Shown: piece by piece, positions 1-6,748 of the stretch
Layout: each line of letters opens with the position of its first letter
Position numbering within the stretch: the stretch's first letter is position 1
NCBI GenBank assembly: GCA_002155105.1
Contig: MUZD01000002.1
Location: forward strand, 248,001 to 312,000
Source: Sedimentibacter sp. SX930
GTDB taxonomy: Bacteria > Bacillota > Bacilli > Lactobacillales > Aerococcaceae
Direction: 5' to 3'
Length of the DNA stretch: 64,000 bases
Notes under the pieces: model-generated
What the model saw: the letters and a program-made list of their open reading frames with translations, nothing else
What the model was told of the DNA's origin: nothing
Database searches by the model: none
Translations under genes and position numbers: made by a program

Positions 1-570
1 GATGCGCCGCAGCAACCGAACAGCTACACCGTGGAAATTGCCGAAACCGTCAAATCGAAGGATGCCAATGCCATCTTCTTCGTAATGGGACAATTCCTCA
101 CGAACGAGCAAGCGCGAGAAGACATCAAGACCGTCTATGACATGGGCTTCGAAATCGGGAACCATTCCTATTCGCATCCCGATTTCCAAACTTTGACCTA
201 TGACGAACAACTGGAGGAAATCAAATCAACGAACGACCTGATCGAAGAAATCACCGGCGAGCGTCCACGCTTCCTGCGTGCCCCATACGGACAGTATAAT
301 GAGGACACCATCGCGATCGCCGCAGCGGAAGGCATGACAATCATGAACTGGACCTACGGCTATGACTGGGTCGAAGAATTCATGGAAGGCACTGCTTTAG
401 CCGATGTCATGGTCAATTCAAAATACTTGGGTGACGGCGCGAACTTGCTGATGCATGATCGTCCCTGGACAAACGACGCGATTGGCGCCATCATCGATGG
501 CCTGCGCGCGAAAGATATCACCATCGTGGATCCGAATGTGATCGAATCGCCTGAACGGGAGGAAATGTAA
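1..570 (+). CDS. Polysaccharide deacetylase (NodB domain), 5' end outside window
   Basis: C-terminal part of a NodB-type carbohydrate esterase (CE4) that removes acetyl groups from cell-wall or capsule polysaccharide. The frame is open from base 1, so the gene begins upstream of the window. Visible family motifs are the metal-binding NHSYSHPD (H-x3-H), the RAPYGQYN motif that lines the active-site groove, and a late LMHDRPWT motif carrying the conserved histidine. The first catalytic motif (TFDD-type) lies outside. The stop codon shares a base with the next start (TAATG), so the two genes are translationally coupled. Substrate (peptidoglycan GlcNAc, PNAG or another polymer) cannot be told from this fragment. 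Confidence 0.88.
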   Translation, partial: DAPQQPNSYTVEIAETVKSKDANAIFFVMGQFLTNEQAREDIKTVYDMGFEIGNHSYSHPDFQTLTYDEQLEEIKSTNDLIEEITGERPRFLRAPYGQYNEDTIAIAAAEGMTIMNWTYGYDWVEEFMEGTALADVMVNSKYLGDGANLLMHDRPWTNDAIGAIIDGLRAKDITIVDPNVIESPEREEM

Positions 571-1790
571 TGATGACTTATTTTAAACAGACACTCGCTG
601 CCGCTAGTTTATTGTTTTTCCTATCCAGCACGACGGTTGCATCGGCCAGCGAAACCGAAAGCTCTGCTGAAACGACAGCAGCCACTAGCACGCTGACGCT
701 GCGCCAAGGTGCCCTTTTGAAGACACCTACCGCCAAGGAACTACCGAAGAAATTCTTCTACGACAGTGGTGTCGAAATCGCCTATCCGACTGACGGCGTA
801 AAAGGGATCTACGTGACGGCCTACTCGGTCGGCTATGAAGAAAAATTCAACAAACTAGTCGATTACGTCGATTCAAACGATCTGAACGCGATGGTCATCG
901 ACATCAAGGATGACATGGGCGTCGTGACTGCAGACTTCAACTCCGACGATACCCACATCCAGGAAAATACGGAAGAGTATATCCCGGATATCAAAGAGCT
1001 GATGGACGTGATGGAAGAGAAACAGATTTATCCGATTGCCCGCATCGTGACCTTCAAGGATACGCTATTGGCCAACGAACAACCGGAGATGTCCTTCACC
1101 GAAAGCGATGGCTCCGTCTGGGTCGCTTCCAACGGCGAATCGTTCATCAACCCGTTCCTGAAGCAGACTTGGGATTACGCAGTCAATGTCGGGATCGAAG
1201 CCGCCAAAGTCGGATTCAAGGAAGTCCAGTTCGACTATGTCCGCTTCCCGGAAGGCTTCGAAGTCTGGGGCGATGACTTGAATTACGACATGGGCGAATA
1301 CGCTGACTTGGAAATGACCGACGACGAAAAACGCGTGCAAGCCATCACAGACTTTACCGCTTATGCGAAAGAAAAATTGATGCCCTACGGCGTGGACGTA
1401 TCCGTTGATATCTTCGGCTATACCGCTTCTGTCGTCGAAGCATCCGGCATCGGCCAGAACTTCCCACAGATTTCCGAGAATGTCGATGTCATCTCCTCGA
1501 TGATCTACCCGAGCCACTGGGGCACCGATTACTTCGGCATCTACAAACCGGATCTTTATCCCTATGAACTGGTATCCGAATATATGATCGTCGAAAACGA
1601 GTTGCTTGCAACTTTGGAAACACCGCCTATCAGCCGACCGTGGCTACAGGATTTCACCGCTTCCTATCTGGGTTCCGGTTTCTACCAAACCTACGGCAAA
1701 GAACAAGTCGATGCCCAAGTGCAGGCACTGTACGATGCCGGCGTCAATGAGTTCCTTTTGTGGAACGCACTGAATAACTACACTTACTAA
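570..1790 (+). CDS. Secreted putative glycoside hydrolase, DUF4015 family
   Basis: 406 residues. A signal peptide (short basic start, hydrophobic core to about residue 25, ASA-type cleavage region) is followed by a Thr/Ser/Glu-rich linker and then a TIM-barrel-like DUF4015 domain from about residue 75. Recognisable family blocks are KGIYVTAYSVG, NAMVIDIKDD, the FDYVRFPEG strand with acidic residues, and a C-terminal QALYDAGVNEFLLWN. The family is related to alpha-amylase-type barrels and annotated as putative glycoside hydrolase; the substrate is not established. The start ATG overlaps the stop of the deacetylase, with GGGAGGAAA upstream, so both probably act together on extracellular or wall polysaccharide. 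Confidence 0.85.
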   Translation: MMTYFKQTLAAASLLFFLSSTTVASASETESSAETTAATSTLTLRQGALLKTPTAKELPKKFFYDSGVEIAYPTDGVKGIYVTAYSVGYEEKFNKLVDYVDSNDLNAMVIDIKDDMGVVTADFNSDDTHIQENTEEYIPDIKELMDVMEEKQIYPIARIVTFKDTLLANEQPEMSFTESDGSVWVASNGESFINPFLKQTWDYAVNVGIEAAKVGFKEVQFDYVRFPEGFEVWGDDLNYDMGEYADLEMTDDEKRVQAITDFTAYAKEKLMPYGVDVSVDIFGYTASVVEASGIGQNFPQISENVDVISSMIYPSHWGTDYFGIYKPDLYPYELVSEYMIVENELLATLETPPISRPWLQDFTASYLGSGFYQTYGKEQVDAQVQALYDAGVNEFLLWNALNNYTY

Positions 1791-1801
1791 AAATGCCTAA
1801 C

Positions 1802-1835
1802 GAAGGGGCTGTCTCGATGATGAGGCAGCCCCTTC
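1802..1835 (+). terminator. Intrinsic terminator after the DUF4015 gene
   Basis: Stem GAAGGGGCTG pairs with CAGCCCCTTC, followed by a short T-containing tract. It lies 12 bases after the DUF4015 stop. A very similar stem occurs at 58211-58264, suggesting a locally reused terminator sequence. Confidence 0.7.
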
Positions 1836-1842
1836 TTTGCGG

Positions 1843-1867
1843 TTTGGCGGTGGGATTCCCCGCCAAA
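1843..1867. repeat. TTTGGCGG palindromic intergenic repeat
   Basis: TTTGGCGG and CCGCCAAA arms around a 9-base loop. Related palindromes with the same TTTGGCGG core are found near 48.5 kb and 62.7 kb, and the core recurs in the array at 52.7 kb, always between genes. Confidence 0.55.
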
Positions 1868-1913
1868 TGGGTTTTGGAAGGGAATCTCTGCGCATAAAGG
1901 GGTAAGCCCATAC

Positions 1914-1972
1914 AAAAGAGGCTGCATCAAAGCCAGAAAATCCTGTTCTGGTTCTGATACAGTCTCTTTTTT
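1914..1972. terminator. Bidirectional terminator between DUF4015 gene and cutC
   Basis: Long imperfect stem (AAAAGAGGCTG...CAGTCTCTTTT) with T-runs on both strands. On the minus strand it follows the cutC stop directly. Confidence 0.65.
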
Positions 1973-1987
1973 GCCTTTGACAGGGTC

Positions 1988-2620
1988 CTACACAATTCGC
2001 GTCCCGTGTACTTCGGTGAATCCCAAAGTTTTTTCAAGGTCCGCGAGATTGTCTTTCGTAATACCGCCGCCCGGCATGATCGTCATACCGGGACTGATTT
2101 TCGCAAGTTCGGCAATGTGCGCTGCGTTATCGAAAATCGTGTTTTCGGTTGGACCGCCATGCGTCAAAATCCGTGTAAAACCAATTTCTCCCAACCATAA
2201 CAATGCGTCTTTTTGCTTACCTTCCGGTATGTGATCAAATGCCATATGGAAAGCAAGTTCTATTCCATTATCGATGGCTAACTTAGCGATTTCCTCCAAA
2301 AATGGTTTATCCAACTCGTTAGCCGCGGTTAAAGCCCCCACCGCTATACCATGGGAATGCAAGGAAATGATATCTTCTAAATCCCGCATCATGATAGCTT
2401 TTTCCAGAATGGAATAAACAAAATCTCCACCCCGTGGTCGCAGTATCACGATAACGGGTACATCTTTGTCGGAGCAATAATCCGTTGCGATTTTGATGAC
2501 GCCAACGCTTGGTGTTGTTCCCCCTACAGCTAAGTTGTCACACAGTTCAATCCGTTTAGCCCCGCGCGCGATGACCCCAGGGACATTCGTAAAATTTTCT
2601 ACACATGCTTCTTTTAGCAT
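1988..2620 (-). CDS. cutC: CutC family protein
   Basis: 210 residues forming the CutC TIM barrel. Family blocks: the N-terminal KEACVEN strand, GAKRIELCDNLAVGGTTPS, VIVILRPRGGDFVYS, HSHGIAVGALTAANELD, AFHMAFDH, GFTRILTHGG, IMPGGGIT and the terminal EVHGTRIV. CutC was first described as a copper-homeostasis protein; the biochemical activity remains unsettled. It sits 91 bases downstream of the PTS IIB gene and a terminator-like stem separates them, so it is probably expressed separately. Confidence 0.92.
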   Translation of the reverse strand: MLKEACVENFTNVPGVIARGAKRIELCDNLAVGGTTPSVGVIKIATDYCSDKDVPVIVILRPRGGDFVYSILEKAIMMRDLEDIISLHSHGIAVGALTAANELDKPFLEEIAKLAIDNGIELAFHMAFDHIPEGKQKDALLWLGEIGFTRILTHGGPTENTIFDNAAHIAELAKISPGMTIMPGGGITKDNLADLEKTLGFTEVHGTRIV

Positions 2621-2656
2621 TCCATCACCTCATACATACTATACCGCTCCGAATTA

Positions 2657-2706
2657 AAATAAAGAAGTCAGAAAGCTGTTACATTCGCTTTGTGACTTCT
2701 TTTATT
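2657..2706 (-). terminator. Terminator after stand-alone IIB gene
   Basis: Stem AAAGAAGTCA / TGACTTCTTT with a T-rich tail on the minus strand (CTTTATTTT), directly after the IIB stop. Confidence 0.65.
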
Positions 2707-2711
2707 GTGCG

Positions 2712-3209
2712 CTATAATAATCCTTCTTTTTTCAGCACTTGCATGAGATCCAATTTATTGTCAGCGACGACCTTCCGGATATCCAATTGGATACCCTTGA
2801 AATTCAGATACTCGAAAGCCTGAATATCACGTTTATCAACGGCTACTGCGTTGGTGATCATCTTTTTTCCATCAGAATAACTCATGCTGCCGATATTGAC
2901 ATGATCAATTTGAGCGCCTCTTTGCACGATTCGTGCGACATCGAGAGGATTCGTAAACAAGAGCATCGCCCGAAATTGGTTATGCGCATCATCGAAGTAA
3001 ATATCGACAAACTTATCCACTGGAATCACATTGACCTTTACACCTGGTGGAGCGACCTGACGCAAGAGCGTCTTACGCAGATGATCCCGCGCCACCTCGT
3101 CACTGATGACAATAATCCGCTCTGCCTTGCTTAGCTTTGTCCACACGGTTGCCACCTGTCCATGAATCAAACGATCGTCGATTCGTACCAATCGAATATC
3201 CATCACCAC
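2712..3209 (-). CDS. Stand-alone PTS IIB component, mannose/fructose/sorbose family
   Basis: 165 residues; the phosphohistidine motif DDRLIHGQVATVW is at about residues 11-23, followed by the APPGVKVNVIPVDKF and NIGSMSYSDGKK blocks of mannose-family IIB domains. It transfers phosphate from IIA to sugar. It is a clear paralogue of the C-terminal IIB half of ManL encoded 3 kb upstream, but has no IIA partner of its own. The start is a GTG seven bases after GGAGGTT; an in-frame ATG two codons later is an alternative. Its position after manO suggests a subunit alternative to, or modulating, ManL. Confidence 0.88.
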   Translation of the reverse strand: MVMDIRLVRIDDRLIHGQVATVWTKLSKAERIIVISDEVARDHLRKTLLRQVAPPGVKVNVIPVDKFVDIYFDDAHNQFRAMLLFTNPLDVARIVQRGAQIDHVNIGSMSYSDGKKMITNAVAVDKRDIQAFEYLNFKGIQLDIRKVVADNKLDLMQVLKKEGLL

Positions 3210-3277
3210 GTTAGAACCTCCTTAAATCGCTCATCCAGCAACCACCAACCGTATGCACCTTGATTTCCAGCCGCAAT

Positions 3278-3658
3278 TTAGGATGCTTTCTTTTTGAGCA
3301 TATGCTTGAAGGCATTCTTCAAAACATCGAAGAAACCCAATGATTGAACCATATGATCTGGCTGTACATAGATGCGGATCGCACGTAAAACGTCCTTGGG
3401 ATTTTTTGATGAAAAAGTATACGTACCGTCTTTCTTTGTCTGAAGCGCAAAACGAGGAATCCATTTTCCTTTGAACATCACCGATGCAAGGACATAATCA
3501 ACCTCTTCCCAAGGAATTTGAATGAACTTTCGCGGATCACGATGATGATAAAATTCAAATGCCTGATCTCCAATCATAATTTTCCCATAGTCTGTTAACC
3601 CCATATAAGAAGTACCATCCACTACCATATCAACCTTTGCATTCAGGGATTCAACCAT
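3278..3658 (-). CDS. manO: DUF956 family protein (ManO-type PTS-associated protein)
   Basis: 126 residues, soluble, with the DUF956 blocks DGTSYMGLTDYGKIMIGD, FIQIPWEEVDYVLASV and KWIPRFAL. The family accompanies mannose PTS operons in Lactobacillales and Listeria and is proposed to modulate mannose PTS expression; its mechanism is not established. It lies after the manN terminator and has its own promoter-like sequence, so it may be transcribed partly independently of manLMN. The C-terminus is lysine-rich. Confidence 0.85.
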   Translation of the reverse strand: MVESLNAKVDMVVDGTSYMGLTDYGKIMIGDQAFEFYHHRDPRKFIQIPWEEVDYVLASVMFKGKWIPRFALQTKKDGTYTFSSKNPKDVLRAIRIYVQPDHMVQSLGFFDVLKNAFKHMLKKKAS

Positions 3659-3691
3659 TGCATATGCCCCTCTCTCTTTTTGTCTGATTTG

Positions 3692-3721
3692 AGTATAATA
3701 TACTACCTTTGTTATTTACAA
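3692..3721 (-). promoter_or_regulatory. Sigma-A promoter candidate for manO
   Basis: Minus-strand TTGTAA and TATACT separated by 18 bases, 34 bases upstream of the manO start and just downstream of the manN terminator. Confidence 0.45.
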
Positions 3722-3755
3722 GAAAAAACAAGGCTCAGGCAGGTTTGCCTGAGCC
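3719..3755 (-). terminator. Intrinsic terminator of manLMN
   Basis: Perfect 10-bp stem GGCTCAGGCA / TGCCTGAGCC with a 4-base loop, followed on the minus strand by TTGTTTTTTCTT. It is 32 bases after the manN stop. Confidence 0.85.
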
Positions 3756-3786
3756 TCACAATCATCATTTTTGATGCATCGGAAAA

Positions 3787-4713
3787 TTATAGCAATCCGA
3801 TCAAGCGTCCGCCGATACCGACAACGAACAGCCCAAGAATGATCACGATTGGAGAAACTTTCTTCTTCAATAACCACATGCAAAGGAATGTCAACAGCAA
3901 TGCTGCCAAGCCTGGGATCAATTGATCCAAGTTGTTTTGCAAGGTCGTTACTTTTGTATCAGTCAGTGACAAGCCTGAAGTATATTGGCTCAGCGCTTGC
4001 TGGATGCCGGCAGTGCCACTAGGCAGGTTTTCCCAATCGATAAACGCGCCTTCTGAAAGTTTCACTGAAGAAACGATTGGAGCGAACGAGATGGATACCC
4101 AACGTTGCACCAAGGCAGCCAATACGAACATCCCAAGAATGGAAGCTCCTTTTGTCAAATCTTGCAGTATTCCGCCAGACAAGTCCTCAGTGATTTTTGA
4201 ACCAGCCTTATAACCGAATTCTTGGGTATACCACATGAATGCCCAACGGATAGCGTTCCATGCAACAAAGAATAAAATAGGTCCTAAGATGTTTCCTGTT
4301 AAAGCTAGGGATGCACCTAAAGCTCCCAGAATTGGACGGACTGTAAACCAGAACACAGGGTCACCAACACCGGCAAGAGGTCCCATCATTCCGACCTTCA
4401 CACCTTGAATCGTAACATCATCTACTGGAGCTCCGTTTGCACGTTCTTCTTCCAGAGCCAGCGTTACTCCTAATACTGGAGAGGCCACATATGGATGTGT
4501 ATTGAAGAACTCCAAGTGGCGTTTCAATGCTAGAACACGATCTTCTTTTGCTGGATAAAGTTTTTTGATTGCCGGAATCATTGCGAAAGCCCAGCCACCG
4601 TTTTGCATCCGTTCATAGTTCCATGATCCTTGTATGAAGGTGGAACGCCAAGCAACCGCTAATCTATCTTTTTTAGTTAATACGAATTTTTTATTTGCCG
4701 TATTTTGTGCCAT
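3787..4713 (-). CDS. manN: PTS mannose-family IID component
   Basis: 308-residue membrane protein of the EIID family. Family signatures include the N-terminal RSTFIQGSWNYERMQNGGW block, GVTLALEEERANG, the VGMMGPLAGVGDPVFWFTVRPI loop and C-terminal hydrophobic helices ending in a glycine-rich segment. With IIC it forms the mannose/glucose channel of the phosphotransferase system. It starts 18 bases after manM and is followed by a strong terminator. In related bacteria this permease is also the receptor for class IIa bacteriocins; nothing here tests that. Confidence 0.95.
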   Translation of the reverse strand: MAQNTANKKFVLTKKDRLAVAWRSTFIQGSWNYERMQNGGWAFAMIPAIKKLYPAKEDRVLALKRHLEFFNTHPYVASPVLGVTLALEEERANGAPVDDVTIQGVKVGMMGPLAGVGDPVFWFTVRPILGALGASLALTGNILGPILFFVAWNAIRWAFMWYTQEFGYKAGSKITEDLSGGILQDLTKGASILGMFVLAALVQRWVSISFAPIVSSVKLSEGAFIDWENLPSGTAGIQQALSQYTSGLSLTDTKVTTLQNNLDQLIPGLAALLLTFLCMWLLKKKVSPIVIILGLFVVGIGGRLIGLL

Positions 4714-4730
4714 GTTTGCAGTCTCCTTTC

Positions 4731-5531
4731 CTAATAGTCGTTGAGTATCGAATCAAGTGGATCGCCAGTGTTACCAGAACCGCCATTACCAGAACCGCCC
4801 ATTTTTGAAAGGTTCAAGTAGATCAAGGCCATTGCAACGCCTAGGGCTCCTAATGCGATCAACGTCAATTGAGATACAGCAGCAACAACGAAACCAATGA
4901 TGAAGAATGGCCATACTTCTTTAGTAGCCATCATATTGATGACCATTGCATAACCAACGGCTACGACCATACCACCACCGATTGCCATTCCATCAGTCAA
5001 CCAACCCGGCATTGCTTCCAAGCCAGAACGGACAGCGTCTGCAGGGATGAACAGTAGCAATGCAGCAGGAATTGCGATACGCAAACCTTGCATGGCAATT
5101 GCTCCAATTTGAAGCAATTCAATCTTACGATAGTCGCCTTGTTCTGCAGCTGCGTCCATCAAATGAACAACAGGAACTGCTAGAGTACGAACGAACATCG
5201 TCAAGACCAAACCAGCAACAGCCAGAGGGATCGCAATGGCAATAGCGGAAGATACGCCATCTACACCTTGACCACCTAATACCAAAATAATTGCAGATGC
5301 GACAGAAGCGAGTGCTGCGTCAGGTGCTACAGCGGCTCCGATGTTTGCCCAACCTAAGGCGATCATTTGTAATGATCCGCCAAGAATAATACCAGCTTCA
5401 AGATTTCCTGTGACCAGGCCGATCAGTGTACATGCAACGAGCGGTTGATGGAATTGGAACTCATCTAAAATACCTTCCATCCCGGCAAAGAATGCCACGA
5501 TGATAACCAGAATAATTGAAATGACTGACAT
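4731..5531 (-). CDS. manM: PTS mannose-family IIC component
   Basis: 266 residues, multi-spanning membrane protein with EIIC signatures (the FHQPLVACTLIGLVTGNLEAG region, LGGSLQMIALGWANIGAAVAPD and the GMVVAVGYAMVINMM segment). It transports hexoses jointly with IID. The C-terminus ends in a glycine/serine-rich tail (GGSGNGGSGNTGDP), an apparent flexible extension. The second gene of the manLMN operon, with 22 bases to manL and 18 to manN. Confidence 0.95.
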   Translation of the reverse strand: MSVISIILVIIVAFFAGMEGILDEFQFHQPLVACTLIGLVTGNLEAGIILGGSLQMIALGWANIGAAVAPDAALASVASAIILVLGGQGVDGVSSAIAIAIPLAVAGLVLTMFVRTLAVPVVHLMDAAAEQGDYRKIELLQIGAIAMQGLRIAIPAALLLFIPADAVRSGLEAMPGWLTDGMAIGGGMVVAVGYAMVINMMATKEVWPFFIIGFVVAAVSQLTLIALGALGVAMALIYLNLSKMGGSGNGGSGNTGDPLDSILNDY

Positions 5532-5552
5532 AATATACCTCCTCTTTTCTTG

Positions 5553-6539
5553 TTATGCCTTTGCTAATTCTTCTTTAGCTTTTTTCAGCAACGTATCCAT
5601 TTTTTCCGATGAATCATTCGGAACTTTCCGGACATCAAATTTAACTCCTTTTGTTTTCAATGCTTCAAATGCTTTCACATCTTCAGGCCCCATTGATAAG
5701 ACCTTATTCACAACAACCTTGCCGACTGAGTGAGCCATTGACCCAACATTTAATTCCTCAATCTTCACGCCGCCTTCGATTACCCGAACGACATCTTGCA
5801 CATTTTCAAAAAGCAAGAGAGCGTGAGTGTTTCCAAAACGAGGATCTTTCGCAATTTCAATCATTTTTTTGATTGGAATCACATTGGCTTTGACTCCTGG
5901 AGGAGCCGCTTGCACGATGAGGTTTTTACGCAATTCATCTCTTGAGACATCATCCGAAACTACGATGATTCGATCTGTTCCGGCTGATTTCGCCCACGTT
6001 GTTGCCACTTGTCCGTGAAGCAAACGTGAATCCAAACGAACTAAAGATAACTTGATTTTGCCATCGCCAACAACTGTCCCTGGGGGAAGGCTGCCTTTTA
6101 GCGGTTGTACCTTAGAAGCCGCTTCCACTTTCTTCGGCTCTAAACTTTCTGGCTTAGCTCTTACGCCATCCTTCGCTGCTGGAAGAATTTGAGCAGCAAT
6201 CTTTTGTGCTGATTCCATGCTCAGACGTGCAGCATACGCTTCGATGACCATCGGAAGGTTCATTCCGGCGATAATCGCCCAAGTGTCTTTATGTGCTTCA
6301 AAAAGACTGTTGGCTTGGTTGAAAGGTGTACCGCCCCATAAATCGACTAAGAACAGCACTTCATCTTGATTGTCAAAGGATGCGATAGCCTCTTGCATCT
6401 TTCTTTTGACATCGTCCGGTCCTTCGCTTGGCGCCAAGGTCACTGCTTTGACATTTTCTTGTTCGCCGAAAATCATCGAAGCAGATTGCAGAATGCCTTC
6501 AGCGAAATCTCCATGACTTGCTAGGATAATTCCTACCAT
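5553..6539 (-). CDS. manL: PTS mannose-family IIAB component
   Basis: 328 residues from the ATG at 6539, which has GGAGGT six bases before it; a longer upstream reading is possible but unlikely. The IIA domain (about 1-135) has the phosphohistidine in ILASHGDFAEG (His9); a Lys/Pro/Ala-rich linker follows; the IIB domain (about 163-328) has its phosphohistidine in DSRLLHGQVATTW near residue 174. It takes phosphate from HPr and passes it to the incoming sugar. First gene of manLMN, preceded by a sigma-54 promoter, hence presumably LevR-activated and induced by its own substrates. Confidence 0.95.
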   Translation of the reverse strand: MVGIILASHGDFAEGILQSASMIFGEQENVKAVTLAPSEGPDDVKRKMQEAIASFDNQDEVLFLVDLWGGTPFNQANSLFEAHKDTWAIIAGMNLPMVIEAYAARLSMESAQKIAAQILPAAKDGVRAKPESLEPKKVEAASKVQPLKGSLPPGTVVGDGKIKLSLVRLDSRLLHGQVATTWAKSAGTDRIIVVSDDVSRDELRKNLIVQAAPPGVKANVIPIKKMIEIAKDPRFGNTHALLLFENVQDVVRVIEGGVKIEELNVGSMAHSVGKVVVNKVLSMGPEDVKAFEALKTKGVKFDVRKVPNDSSEKMDTLLKKAKEELAKA

Positions 6540-6619
6540 TTGTATACCTCCTATTGAATATATTTTTGTGACTGTTTGGATAAATAGCTTGGCAGGCCAT
6601 TTACCAGACACTATACTAT

Positions 6620-6637
6620 ATGCAAAAAGCGTGCCAA
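6620..6637 (-). promoter_or_regulatory. Sigma-54 (-24/-12) promoter of manLMN
   Basis: Minus strand reads TTGGCAC-N5-TTGCAT, an essentially perfect match to the sigma-54 consensus with correct GG-GC spacing. It lies about 80 bases before the manL start and next to a LevR-type sigma-54 activator gene. Confidence 0.9.
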
Positions 6638-6741
6638 CTTAGTGTATGGCACATTCCTTACGATAAAAAAGCACAAAAAAATACACTAAGCACGACAGTG
6701 TCTTAGTGTATTTTTTTGTTTGTCGTTAGTGTATGCGATAC
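6637..6741. repeat. TTAGTGTAT repeats upstream of the sigma-54 promoter
   Basis: The motif TTAGTGTAT occurs in direct orientation three times (near 6639, 6703 and 6725) and once inverted as the terminator arm (ATACACTAA at 6681). Spacing and position are compatible with an upstream activator-binding region for LevR, but part of the repetition is explained by the levR terminator. Confidence 0.4.
6675..6717 (-). terminator. Terminator of levR
   Basis: Stem AAATACACTAAG / CTTAGTGTATTT flanked by A- and T-runs, about 30 bases after the levR stop. Symmetric, so it could act on both strands. Confidence 0.75.
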
Positions 6742-6748
6742 TGTATCG

